Both the position numbers and the translations under genes were made by a program. Of a DNA stretch of 17,426 bases, positions 6,899-14,478 are shown in pieces; positions within the stretch are counted from its first letter, which is position 1, and the number at the start of each line of letters is the position of its first letter. Source of the stretch: Dehalococcoidia bacterium (GTDB taxonomy: Bacteria > Chloroflexota > Dehalococcoidia > GIF9 > AB-539-J10); assembly GCA_023229725.1 (NCBI GenBank), contig JALNYR010000048.1, forward strand, positions 1 through 17,426, given 5' to 3'. A model generated the notes under the pieces. That model was not told the origin of the DNA, did no database searches, and saw only the letters and a program-made list of their open reading frames with translations.

Positions 6899-8362
6899 TC
6901 AAACCTCCGCCCCACCACGGGGACCATGTTCCACAAGGGACACAACAAATCTCCTCTTCCCCCCTGCGGTGCGTGGTACTTCGTGAACAAACTTGAGCTC
7001 CACGTCAATCGGGTAGTCACAAGCCTCCCGCAGTGCTCCGACTATGTGTTCACATTCCTCTGCGGATGGCGCGGCACTCTGCGCAATCTGGACGACAAGT
7101 CCATCTGGAGAATGCTGTTCAACGCGGAAATCACTGACCGAAGCGAGCGGTCCGGCGTTGGGGTCGCCAGCGTGTTCGTAGAAGAGGTCAATGATTCTCA
7201 AACCTCTTACACGTCGCCCGTCAGGAAGGACGATGAAGTCCAGTCGGCGGCCTTCAAGCGACTCGATGAGTTCAAGGCCCCGTCCGCAACTGCACTGCCG
7301 CGTGGAAGGCCTGCACACATCGCCAGTGTCGTACCTGATGAAGGGCATTGCGTAGTTGTGCAGATCCGTAGCTACAATCCTGCACAAACCATCCTCGTCT
7401 CCCCGTATTGGCACATACTCCAGAAGCGCCCGCTCCATTGCCACGTGATACCCGTCGCGGCACTGGCACTCATGGGCTTCCACACCTCCGTCATTGCATC
7501 CATAGTGGTCAAAGACAGGCGCATCAAAACCTGCCTCGATGACTGAACGCGCTTGCGCAGTGAGCGTCTCACCCGTCGTGAACACCGCCACCGGCTTCCA
7601 TGACAGGGGGCGCCCCACCTCCAGAAGATGCTCTGCAAACACCTCAAGCCCAGACGCATACCCTCTGACGAAAGCAGGCTTCCATCGGTTGAGGCGCTCC
7701 GTATAGTCTCGCAGTCGCCGCTGAGACATGTCCAACGAGGACAAAGGAAGGTTGCGCTCCAGTCGATTGCGTATTCGCACGGTCAAGGGGATATCCTGCG
7801 TCAGGAGCGAACTGCCAGCCAACGTGGCGCGCTTGGCACCGAAAGTGTAGCCAGCGAATGACCATCCACGATAGTTTGCCGCCCAACCCAGGCTCCAACT
7901 GTCGCGGTCGAGCAGATAGGGAAGAGGCTGCCCGGTCGAGCCGCCAGTGCGGCTCTCGTAGTACTGTGGACACCACTTGGCATCGGCCACGATATCGCAC
8001 CGTCTCGCACGAACCGTCTCCTTGGTCAGAATGGGCAAACGCGCAAGGTCCCCTCTTGTCTGTAGGTCATCGGGACCGAGTCCCGTGGCAGCAAACAGTT
8101 CCCGATAGTAGGGAACGTGGCGCGCTGCATGAGCCAGAAGCCGCTTGAGCTTGGCGCTCTGGAGCGTTTCCAGCCTCTCCCGAGACCACCACTGACTTGC
8201 ATCCAGCGCTCGCAGGTGACTTCCCAGATGAGTCCGAAACACGAGGTCACCGAAAGGAAGAACGGCATCAGCAAGAAGCCGTCCCCTTGGCCCACGCAGC
8301 ACTCTGTTCGCTTCCGTCAACCTACCTCCAGCGTGTTTTGCAGGCGCGCTGAGCCTCCTCAC
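6899..8362 (-). CDS. CapK / phenylacetate-CoA-ligase-like adenylate-forming enzyme
   Basis: This 487-residue member of the CapK/PaaK branch of the ANL (AMP-binding) superfamily would activate a carboxylic acid as acyl-AMP. It carries the phosphate-binding loop TGGSTGQP (139-146), TTGE (262-265), a YGCNDGG segment (287-293) and the YDTGD motif (344-348), whose Asp binds the ribose. A C-terminal lysine (K469 in TAGGKRRF) sits where the catalytic lysine is expected. Cysteines near 299, 301, 357 and 359, with a histidine at 297, could form a metal site as in other CapK-like proteins. CapK genes are common in capsule clusters, but their substrates are mostly unknown. The GTG start overlaps the DUF354 stop as GTGA. 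It is followed by 137 bp without a recognisable gene and then the carboxyethyl-amino-acid synthase, whose product is one possible carboxylate substrate. Confidence 0.87.
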   Translation of the reverse strand: MRRLSAPAKHAGGRLTEANRVLRGPRGRLLADAVLPFGDLVFRTHLGSHLRALDASQWWSRERLETLQSAKLKRLLAHAARHVPYYRELFAATGLGPDDLQTRGDLARLPILTKETVRARRCDIVADAKWCPQYYESRTGGSTGQPLPYLLDRDSWSLGWAANYRGWSFAGYTFGAKRATLAGSSLLTQDIPLTVRIRNRLERNLPLSSLDMSQRRLRDYTERLNRWKPAFVRGYASGLEVFAEHLLEVGRPLSWKPVAVFTTGETLTAQARSVIEAGFDAPVFDHYGCNDGGVEAHECQCRDGYHVAMERALLEYVPIRGDEDGLCRIVATDLHNYAMPFIRYDTGDVCRPSTRQCSCGRGLELIESLEGRRLDFIVLPDGRRVRGLRIIDLFYEHAGDPNAGPLASVSDFRVEQHSPDGLVVQIAQSAAPSAEECEHIVGALREACDYPIDVELKFVHEVPRTAGGKRRFVVSLVEHGPRGGAEV

Positions 8363-9405
8363 TCGCCCCCACCACCGGCCCTCAGGATGGTGTCAACCAT
8401 GAACAGCGTGACGTTTCCCTTCTCTTTTACTAATCGTGCTGCCCGGCGTCTCCATTCATCGCGTCCGGAAAGACTCGCCCGCGTGATTTCAACCGCTGCG
8501 GCGATGGCTGTGTCTTCTTCCCGCCTGTCATGGAAGCAAGAGAGCAGGCCATAGCGCTTCTGCTGTTCGCGAAGGGTCCCTGCGCTAAGCGTGTTGACGT
8601 ATATTGCCGGCGTCCCCAGCACCGCACACTCGGACGCCATCGTTGCGCCCTCGGTGGCGCACACAGAGGCATAGTACAGGAAGTGGTGAATCAGGTGCGG
8701 GGGAGCCTTGAAGGCAAACGCCCGCAGCTCTGGTGGGAGCTCCCCTTCGGACGACAGCAGCACTCGTCCGCACCTCGACAGCTCCTGCACGAGCCGAGTC
8801 TTGCCCTCGCGGCTGAAGCCCCCCTGGCCGATGTCATGAACGGCACCCCAACTGACGAAGCGCACGAGCGAGAATGGAGTGTTGGGCGTTAGCCCTTCTC
8901 CGGCCAGCACGCCGGGGTCAGGCTTGAAATACCGCGGGTGCAGGTACGCAAGCTCGTGATAGCCGTTGTACCTTACCTGTTTCCTACCGAGGTCGCCCAT
9001 GTAGCAGCTCGGCGTGCAGATGACATGAGCGGCAGAGTAGCTGAGCCGGTTGCCGAGCTTCGCGTGCTCGGTGTCCGAGAACACAATCGACCTGGCTCCC
9101 GTCAGTCTCGACACGTGCGGACCCGCGATATCACCGATGCCGACTATCACGTCCGGCCTGAAGCTGCGCGCCAGTCGATACACTCCCATGTCTCGCTCAA
9201 TCAACTGCCGCGCGGAACCCAGCAGGCCCTTGCGCTGCCTGCCACAGGCGTCATACTTGAAGCCGTACGCGTCGAGCAGACGAAGCGTCACGTCTTTGTC
9301 GAACGCCGATATCCTCACCTCATGACCGCGTCTCTCCATCTCCCACACAAAGTGCTTGAAGAAGTGCACGTGGGCGGGATGCTCAACGTCGACGATGACT
9401 CTCAT
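8359..9405 (-). CDS. DUF354-family GT-B-like protein
   Basis: This 348-residue protein matches the DUF354 family, a GT-B-fold group related to UDP-GlcNAc 2-epimerase and found in archaeal and bacterial polysaccharide loci. Characteristic segments are the start IVDVEHPAHVHFFKHF (4-19), DVIVGIGDIAGPHVSRL (85-101), the DTEHAKLGN segment (111-119) and the C-terminal EGATMASECAVLGTPAIYVN (252-271), which resembles the nucleotide-sugar side of GT-B enzymes. It is probably cytoplasmic; no signal peptide or membrane helix is seen. It may be a glycosyltransferase or a hydrolysing 2-epimerase-like enzyme, and the sequence does not decide between them. The ATG at 9405 lies 4 nt after the preceding gene's TAG, with GAGG about eight bases upstream, and its own stop overlaps the CapK-like start. 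Confidence 0.82.
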   Translation of the reverse strand: MRVIVDVEHPAHVHFFKHFVWEMERRGHEVRISAFDKDVTLRLLDAYGFKYDACGRQRKGLLGSARQLIERDMGVYRLARSFRPDVIVGIGDIAGPHVSRLTGARSIVFSDTEHAKLGNRLSYSAAHVICTPSCYMGDLGRKQVRYNGYHELAYLHPRYFKPDPGVLAGEGLTPNTPFSLVRFVSWGAVHDIGQGGFSREGKTRLVQELSRCGRVLLSSEGELPPELRAFAFKAPPHLIHHFLYYASVCATEGATMASECAVLGTPAIYVNTLSAGTLREQQKRYGLLSCFHDRREEDTAIAAAVEITRASLSGRDEWRRRAARLVKEKGNVTLFMVDTILRAGGGGE

Positions 9406-9409
9406 GCTT

Positions 9410-11473
9410 CTAGCCTCGCAGCCCTCTGCCGACGAACCCTGTGGCCAGCGCGTGCTTCAGAATGTGTCCGACGACCTGCCCCATGTCCAATCCCAACGTG
9501 TCGAAGTACCACTGCAGGGAATCCTCCCGCAGGCCGTTGTCCCTGTTCACGAGCAGCAGAGCCTCGTCCCTTCCAAGGACCCCTTCGCGAATCTGATGGC
9601 TCCGGAACGTGTCATTCTCGGTGAAGCCGGCGAGCGCGAAGTAGATGAGGTTGTAGAACGGCGCGGTGCCGTCGCCTATGCGCCACGTCGAGTCCGTGTC
9701 TGTTGCCGTCTCCCAATCGTACTCATCCCTCAGCGTCCGGCCTATCACCCGCTCATCCCATGGGATGAAGTGATACAGCGAGAGGTAGTAATGGCGCGGA
9801 ATCAGATAGTACGAGAGGAATGCGGTCACGGTGTCAACGAGCGACGCATTCAGATACGAGGGGTTCATGAGGAAGTTTCGCGTATAGTAGGTCGCGAGCT
9901 TCGTCTTGTTCAGAATCGACTGCGCATCCACGCTGTTGGTGCTGTGGTCGGGCTTCGCTCCAGAGAAGCCCGCTTTGAAGTCCGTCTTTTCAAACGGGCA
10001 TTCGCAAAACGCAATTAGCCGTGTCCCCACCTGGCGCGCTACTTGGTTGGCGTAGTAGAAGTAGTGCTTATCTCCTGCCATGAAAAGCGGGACCATGCCG
10101 AGTTCAGGCTTTCTGAGCCATGCCTGGATATTCTTGCGTATGTTTTCGCGCTTCCGGTGGATGTCCGCCGACACAAGTATGTGCTCAACGCCAAGTCGAC
10201 CGCACATCCGTGACTGGTTTCGACGGGCAAGGTCCGTAATCATGCCCCAGTCATAGGAATACGCCACCGGATTCATCTTCAGCACGGTCTTGATATAGTG
10301 GAGCCCATAGCTACTGTCGCGTCCGCCGCTGAAGGTGACCACACAGTCTGTCTCCCCTGACTTACTGCGATGGGACGCCACGAATTCCTGCAGCGCATCT
10401 TCGCCCTTCAGTACAAGAGGCACATGATTCCTGCAATAGTTGCAGACGCCATCTTCATCGAAGTCGATGAAAGGCATCGTCCCAGGCAAGATGCACTTCG
10501 TGCACCGTCGCAGTTCGCTGGCCGCCCGGGCAAGGTCATCAAAGCGGCGATGTATGTCGTGGGGAAGTGATTGGCGCGGCAGATGTGGACTAGCACCACG
10601 ACCACTCGGGGGGGCGGTGTGGCCAACACTATGGTCCCGCACCTCCAATGGGGGACAACCACAAGAAAGCGCCAAGGACTCCGATGTGGCCCTATCCAGC
10701 GGGTTGGACTCAACGACAGTGAAGTGCGGCAGTCCCACCACCAATGCATGTCCCGGCCGGAGCTGCGTCACTTGGCAGTCCGCGAAATGCGCTGCAAGAG
10801 AACCGTCGTCCAATGTCTTCTTCAGGATGAACGCTTCTGACGCGAACAGCATCAGGCCACGCTCTGCATTGCCACAGGTGTAGAGCGAACCGTTATTGGT
10901 CGCCAAGAGCACCATTGGCCGATCAGCGAAGAGGACTGCAATGGAAGCTGCTCCTTCCACAGTCTCGAAAGTCGCATGGACAGCTTCGTGTACGCCCTTA
11001 GACAGCAGATGGTGTCTCAGCAGCGCAAGGATGACCTCAGTATCTACTGATCTCTCCCGGTGCAGGAATGCATTCTCTTGCCATATCCGCGCGTCGTTGA
11101 CCACGATTCCATTGTGAACCCCGACAAGTCCGTCCTTCACTACTGGCTGATTGTTCGCATTGGACTCGAGGTCCCCGTTCGTGACCAAACGTGCATGCCC
11201 CAGTGCTGCCACGAATCCGTGATGATCTCTGCCAGACATGGACCGATCGTCCACTCGGCGAATCAGCCTCAGGTACTCGGGGTCGCGAAGAAGAACGGAT
11301 GCAGTGACTGGCCGTTTGTAGACATCGATCCCAGCCTCTGTCAGCAAAGCCAATCCGGCCGCCTCTTTGCCACGTGACTCGGAGAGGCGAAATAGCTTCG
11401 CCATCGTCTTCTCAAGGAAACCGGGGGAGGGCTGCGCTTCCGGCCCAACAAAGACCCCAAATATGCCGCACAT
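9410..11473 (-). CDS. Class II glutamine amidotransferase fused to WbpG/PseA-type N-acetyl-sugar amidotransferase
   Basis: This 687-residue two-domain protein starts with an Ntn glutaminase domain: the nucleophile Cys2 (MCGIFGVF), the GHARLVTNGD segment (92-101) and VHNGIV (119-124). This domain, about 1-255, releases ammonia from glutamine. A linker (about 255-320) leads to a WbpG/PseA/WbuX-type domain with two cysteine pairs (CTKC 324-327, CNYC 344-347), the ATP-binding PP-loop FSGGRDSS (381-388) and AFCECPFEKTDF (488-499). WbpG-type enzymes turn a sugar N-acetyl group into an acetamidino group; Pseudomonas WbpG takes ammonia from separate HisH/HisF-like partners, absent from this window. 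Here the glutaminase is on the same chain. The start is fixed by the need for Cys2; the upstream GGAGGT is about 14 bases away, so the ribosome site is weak. The sugar substrate is unknown. Confidence 0.88.
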   Translation of the reverse strand: MCGIFGVFVGPEAQPSPGFLEKTMAKLFRLSESRGKEAAGLALLTEAGIDVYKRPVTASVLLRDPEYLRLIRRVDDRSMSGRDHHGFVAALGHARLVTNGDLESNANNQPVVKDGLVGVHNGIVVNDARIWQENAFLHRERSVDTEVILALLRHHLLSKGVHEAVHATFETVEGAASIAVLFADRPMVLLATNNGSLYTCGNAERGLMLFASEAFILKKTLDDGSLAAHFADCQVTQLRPGHALVVGLPHFTVVESNPLDRATSESLALSCGCPPLEVRDHSVGHTAPPSGRGASPHLPRQSLPHDIHRRFDDLARAASELRRCTKCILPGTMPFIDFDEDGVCNYCRNHVPLVLKGEDALQEFVASHRSKSGETDCVVTFSGGRDSSYGLHYIKTVLKMNPVAYSYDWGMITDLARRNQSRMCGRLGVEHILVSADIHRKRENIRKNIQAWLRKPELGMVPLFMAGDKHYFYYANQVARQVGTRLIAFCECPFEKTDFKAGFSGAKPDHSTNSVDAQSILNKTKLATYYTRNFLMNPSYLNASLVDTVTAFLSYYLIPRHYYLSLYHFIPWDERVIGRTLRDEYDWETATDTDSTWRIGDGTAPFYNLIYFALAGFTENDTFRSHQIREGVLGRDEALLLVNRDNGLREDSLQWYFDTLGLDMGQVVGHILKHALATGFVGRGLRG

Positions 11474-11567
11474 CTGTCTGTATTAGTACCTCCATGGTCA
11501 CGCGGCGGCCAGGACTCCGCCTTCAATCAATGCATCAGTCGGCCGCCCAAGTTGCCCCAATCCCAAC

Positions 11568-11584
11568 GTGGCGCCTGCCGCCAC
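11568..11584 (-). terminator. Small hairpin at the end of the family 2 glycosyltransferase gene
   Basis: Arms GTGGCG (11568-11573) and CGCCAC (11579-11584) form a perfect 6-bp stem with a 5-base loop, overlapping the glycosyltransferase stop codon. No T-run follows on the minus strand, so it may be a weak pause or processing site rather than a true terminator. Confidence 0.3.
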
Positions 11585-12384
11585 TACGGCGTCTTCTTGT
11601 CTACTCCGGGCTGACAGACAACTCGTGGTGCGCGCAAGACAACCGCTTGCGTCTGGCCGCGAAACACCCTGTCACACATCCGCAACAAGTACAACCGCAG
11701 CATCAGCCCGCCCACTTTCGGCACGTACTTGTACAGCCTGATAGACGATTTCTCGTGGCCGTACCTGGCGACCATTGGCACGTCAGCGACCTTGAGACCA
11801 TGCGCGTGCAAGCGCACCAGTATCTGATTCAGATAGCCGTAGTACGGATAGAGGTTCCAGCCAATGGCTTTCAGAGCATCGCGCGATATGGCGGTGTAGC
11901 CATTCTGTGGGTCGTTCACCCGCCAATTGCCGCTGGCAACACGGGTCAGCCACGTGAGCATCGTGTTCCCTGCAAACCGAAAGCGAGGCATGTTCGCTCG
12001 ATATGCGGCGTTCAGCAGTCGGTTGCCCTTTGCGTAGCCTGCGTCCCCTGCCGTCACCGGGTCGAGAAGCCTGGACATCTCTTCCAGCGGCATCTGGTTG
12101 TCGCCATCCACCTTGACCACGACATCCATTCCAGCTTCAACCGCACGTTCATAGCCTGTCGACAACGCAGCTCCAGGGCCAATGTTAGTCTCATGGGCAA
12201 TCAGGCGAACACGAGCATCCCGCACAGACCACTGACGGACAGTTTCCCCGGTTCGGTCGGCACTGCCATCGTCCACCACGTACACGGCGTCGACGTACGC
12301 CGGCATCCCCGTCAGCACGTCCCCGATGTGCGCCTCGACGTTGTAGGCGAGGACCACCACGCCTATTGTCTTGTCACGGTACAT
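11584..12384 (-). CDS. Family 2 glycosyltransferase (dolichyl-phosphate-mannose-synthase-like)
   Basis: This 266-residue GT-A enzyme of the GT2 family contains the nucleotide-binding VVDDGSADRT (36-45), NIGPGAALSTGY (67-78), the metal-binding DGD in KVDGDNQM (91-98) and a DPQNGYTA segment (158-165). These match the subgroup that transfers a sugar from a nucleotide sugar to a polyprenyl phosphate or a growing glycan at the cytoplasmic membrane face. No membrane helices follow the catalytic domain, unlike membrane-anchored relatives. The start is the ATG at 12384; its upstream purine stretch is poor. A 163-bp repeat-bearing spacer separates it from glmS, and 110 bp separate it from the amidotransferase fusion downstream. 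The donor sugar cannot be assigned. Confidence 0.88.
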   Translation of the reverse strand: MYRDKTIGVVVLAYNVEAHIGDVLTGMPAYVDAVYVVDDGSADRTGETVRQWSVRDARVRLIAHETNIGPGAALSTGYERAVEAGMDVVVKVDGDNQMPLEEMSRLLDPVTAGDAGYAKGNRLLNAAYRANMPRFRFAGNTMLTWLTRVASGNWRVNDPQNGYTAISRDALKAIGWNLYPYYGYLNQILVRLHAHGLKVADVPMVARYGHEKSSIRLYKYVPKVGGLMLRLYLLRMCDRVFRGQTQAVVLRAPRVVCQPGVDKKTP

Positions 12385-12401
12385 ACGTCATACCCATTCT
12401 A

Positions 12402-12489
12402 GGTTCTGAGTTCGCCGGCCAGAGGCCGGGGTTCTGAGTTCCACAACAGCCGTTGGGCGTTCTGAGTTCGGCGTTCCAGGTTCTGAGTC
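12402..12489. repeat. Four degenerate copies of GGTTCTGAGTTC between glmS and the GT2 gene
   Basis: Copies lie at 12402-12413, 12430-12441, 12458-12469 (first base C) and 12479-12489 (shortened end). The first three are exactly 28 bp apart and the fourth is 21 bp on. A perfect GC-rich hairpin, CCGGCC (12415-12420), loop AGA, GGCCGG (12424-12429), lies between copies 1 and 2. This is non-coding spacer between two parts of the operon; no gene is seen in it. Confidence 0.75.
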
Positions 12490-12513
12490 AGCACGCAGAA
12501 ACCCCATCCCCCA

Positions 12514-12543
12514 ACACAGAACACAGAACGCAGCACACAGAAC
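12514..12543. repeat. Three copies of ACACAGAAC just after glmS
   Basis: Copies of ACACAGAAC lie at 12514-12522, 12521-12529 and 12535-12543, immediately beyond the glmS stop. They are similar to the reverse complement of the neighbouring TTCTGAGTT units, so the two arrays may belong to one short-repeat family in opposite orientation. Confidence 0.6.
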
Positions 12544-12547
12544 GTCC

Positions 12548-14338
12548 CTATCTCACCGTCACCGACTTCGCCAGGTTCCGCGGCCTGTCCGGATCGCAGC
12601 CGCGCTCCACCGCCATGTGGTACGCCAGCAACTGCAGCGGCGGCACAAGCATCACCGGATACAGCAGCGGCGGCACACGCGATATCCGCAGCCAGTCATC
12701 ATACACTTCACTCTCGACGTCCGAGACACCGATGATGCGCCCGCCCCGCGCCTTCGCCTCGATGGCGTTCCCCACCGTCGCCTCGTGCGTCTCGTCCCCC
12801 GGGCAGATGGCCACCACCGGCATCCCTTCCTCGATGAGCGCCAGCGTCCCGTGCTTCAGCTCGCCCGCCGGCATGCCCTCCGCATGCACGTACGATATCT
12901 CCTTCATCTTCAGCGCGCCCTCCATCGCCGTGGCGAAGTTGATGCCCCGGCCGATGTAGTAGGCATGCTCCTTCTCCCGCAGCTCCCACGCCAGCTCCTG
13001 CAGGCTCCCGTTCAGGCTGTGCAGCAGGATGTCCAGCCGGTGCGCTCCTTCCTGCAGGTCGCACCGCGCCTCGCCCAGCCGGTTCACCATCGCAAACGCG
13101 AGCTGGTAGAACACCGAGAGCTGCGAGACAAACGTCTTCGTCGCCGCCACGCCGACCTCCGGACCGCAGTTGAGCCGGATGACGTGGTCAGACTCGTCCA
13201 CTAGCAGGCAGGAGGGCCGGTTCACGATGCCCACGATGTGCGCGCCCGCTTCCTTCGCCAGCCGCACGCCGTCCAGCACGTCCGCCGTCTCACCGCTCTG
13301 CGATACCGCGATGACCACCGTGTGCCGGTCGATGGAGTCCGAAAAGTAGCCGAACTCAGACGCCATCACGACGTCCGAGAACTTTTTCGCCACGTGGGAG
13401 AAGAGGTACCGCCCGATGAGCGCCGCGTGACGCGACGTGCCGCACGCCGTGAACACCACCTGCCGCGCCCGCAGTATCTCCACCGCGACATCCATCAGCA
13501 GCGCGTCATCCTGCTCCAGCGTATGCAGCAGCGCCTCCGGCTGCTCGAGTATCTCCTTCAGCATGAAGTGCGGGTAGCCGTTCCGGTCCGTCTCAGTCCA
13601 GCCCACATCCACCGGTCGCCGTTCTTTCTCCACTTCCCTTCCCTCCCCGTCCATGAAGCGCACGCCCGACCGCGCCAGCACCACCACCTCGCCGTTATCC
13701 GGCGTGGCCATGGTCCGCGCTTTCGACGCAAAGGCGAGCACGTCGCTCCCCAGGTACGCGCCGTCCTCTCCGAAGCCCACCACCAGCGGGTTGCCCTGCC
13801 GCACCCCCACCATCCGGTCCGGCTCGTCAGCGCTCACCGCCACGAAGGCGTAGCTGCCTTCCAGTCGCGCGCAGACCGCGCGCACCGCATCCTCCAGCGC
13901 CGGATGGCCATTGTGAAGCTGCGCCGAAATGAGGTGCGGGATGACCTCCGTGTCCGTCTCAGAGGCGAAGACGACGCCCTGCGACTCCAGCTCCGCCCGC
14001 AGCGGAAGGTAGTTCTCGATGATGCCGTTGTGCACTACCGCAACCCGACCCGACGCGTCCGTGTGCGGGTGCGCGTTCGCCTGCGTCACGCCGCCATGCG
14101 TCGCCCAGCGCGTGTGCCCGATGGCGATATCGCCCACGAGCGCGCCGAGGTGCTGCAGCGCATCGACCTCGTCGATGTGGCCGACATCTTTCCGGACGAC
14201 GAGCGCCCCGTCGCACACCGCGGCGACTCCGGCGGAGTCATAGCCACGATATTCAAGGCGCCGCAGGCCCTCAAGGACGCGGGCGGCCGCACGTTCCGTC
14301 GAACCCTCCATCCCACAGAAACCGATGATGCCGCACAT
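12548..14338 (-). CDS. glmS: Glutamine--fructose-6-phosphate aminotransferase (isomerising)
   Basis: This 596-residue protein is a complete GlmS, close to the usual 600-610. It converts fructose-6-phosphate and glutamine to glucosamine-6-phosphate in the cytoplasm, the entry step to UDP-GlcNAc. The N-terminal glutaminase domain has Cys2 (MCGIIGF), LEYRGYDSAG (28-37), GHTRWATHG (74-82) and HNGIIENY (103-110). MLKEILEQP (259-267) begins the isomerase half, which has two SIS domains with TACGTSRHA (297-305) and a second sugar-binding segment rich in SQSGETADVLD. It ends in the conserved NLAKSVTV tail. The start has GGGAGG five bases upstream, and a hairpin lies directly above that site. Its neighbours upstream on the same strand are GlmU- and GlmM-like, so it forms a UDP-GlcNAc supply module feeding the glycan genes. 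Confidence 0.98.
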   Translation of the reverse strand: MCGIIGFCGMEGSTERAAARVLEGLRRLEYRGYDSAGVAAVCDGALVVRKDVGHIDEVDALQHLGALVGDIAIGHTRWATHGGVTQANAHPHTDASGRVAVVHNGIIENYLPLRAELESQGVVFASETDTEVIPHLISAQLHNGHPALEDAVRAVCARLEGSYAFVAVSADEPDRMVGVRQGNPLVVGFGEDGAYLGSDVLAFASKARTMATPDNGEVVVLARSGVRFMDGEGREVEKERRPVDVGWTETDRNGYPHFMLKEILEQPEALLHTLEQDDALLMDVAVEILRARQVVFTACGTSRHAALIGRYLFSHVAKKFSDVVMASEFGYFSDSIDRHTVVIAVSQSGETADVLDGVRLAKEAGAHIVGIVNRPSCLLVDESDHVIRLNCGPEVGVAATKTFVSQLSVFYQLAFAMVNRLGEARCDLQEGAHRLDILLHSLNGSLQELAWELREKEHAYYIGRGINFATAMEGALKMKEISYVHAEGMPAGELKHGTLALIEEGMPVVAICPGDETHEATVGNAIEAKARGGRIIGVSDVESEVYDDWLRISRVPPLLYPVMLVPPLQLLAYHMAVERGCDPDRPRNLAKSVTVR

Positions 14339-14350
14339 GGTTGCCTCCCA

Positions 14351-14378
14351 CGTGTGAGGTGGGGAACCCCCTCACACG
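14351..14378 (-). promoter_or_regulatory. Leader hairpin directly above the glmS ribosome-binding site
   Basis: Plus-strand arms CGTGTGAG (14351-14358) and CTCACACG (14371-14378) pair perfectly, and an inner GGGG/CCCC extends the stem past a two-base bulge. In the minus-strand mRNA the hairpin ends one base before the GGGAGG at 14349-14344 that serves glmS. It could modulate translation or mRNA stability. It is far too small to be the glmS ribozyme. Confidence 0.55.
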
Positions 14379-14396
14379 CCCACCTGACAGACATTC

Positions 14397-14456
14397 CAGC
14401 GTTCCGCTGTTTGTAGTTTCAAACGTTCAGACGTCTCAGCGTTCAACGTGCAACGC
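14397..14456. repeat. Degenerate CGTTC-type repeats in the glmU-glmS spacer
   Basis: The 140-bp spacer between glmS and the GlmU-like gene holds several short related units: GCGTTCC near 14399, AAACGTTCAG at 14421-14430, and GCGTTCAACG starting at 14439, followed by a GCAACGC that closes a 5-bp hairpin. The same AACGTTC word recurs upstream of the phosphomutase gene at 17258-17272. Confidence 0.5.
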
Positions 14457-14478
14457 TCCGGTCCGGCCCCCTGCCGGT

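Noticed and set aside
6806..7546. 246-codon plus-strand frame opposite the CapK-like gene
   Set aside because: No family motif. The minus-strand frame carries the complete set of ANL motifs over the same stretch.
12402..12543. CRISPR array
   Set aside because: The repeats are only 9-12 bp, degenerate and unevenly spaced, with no spacer-length unique segments and no cas genes.
14339..14478. glmS ribozyme/riboswitch
   Set aside because: The spacer is only 140 bp, holds a simple hairpin and repeats, and shows no recognisable ribozyme core.
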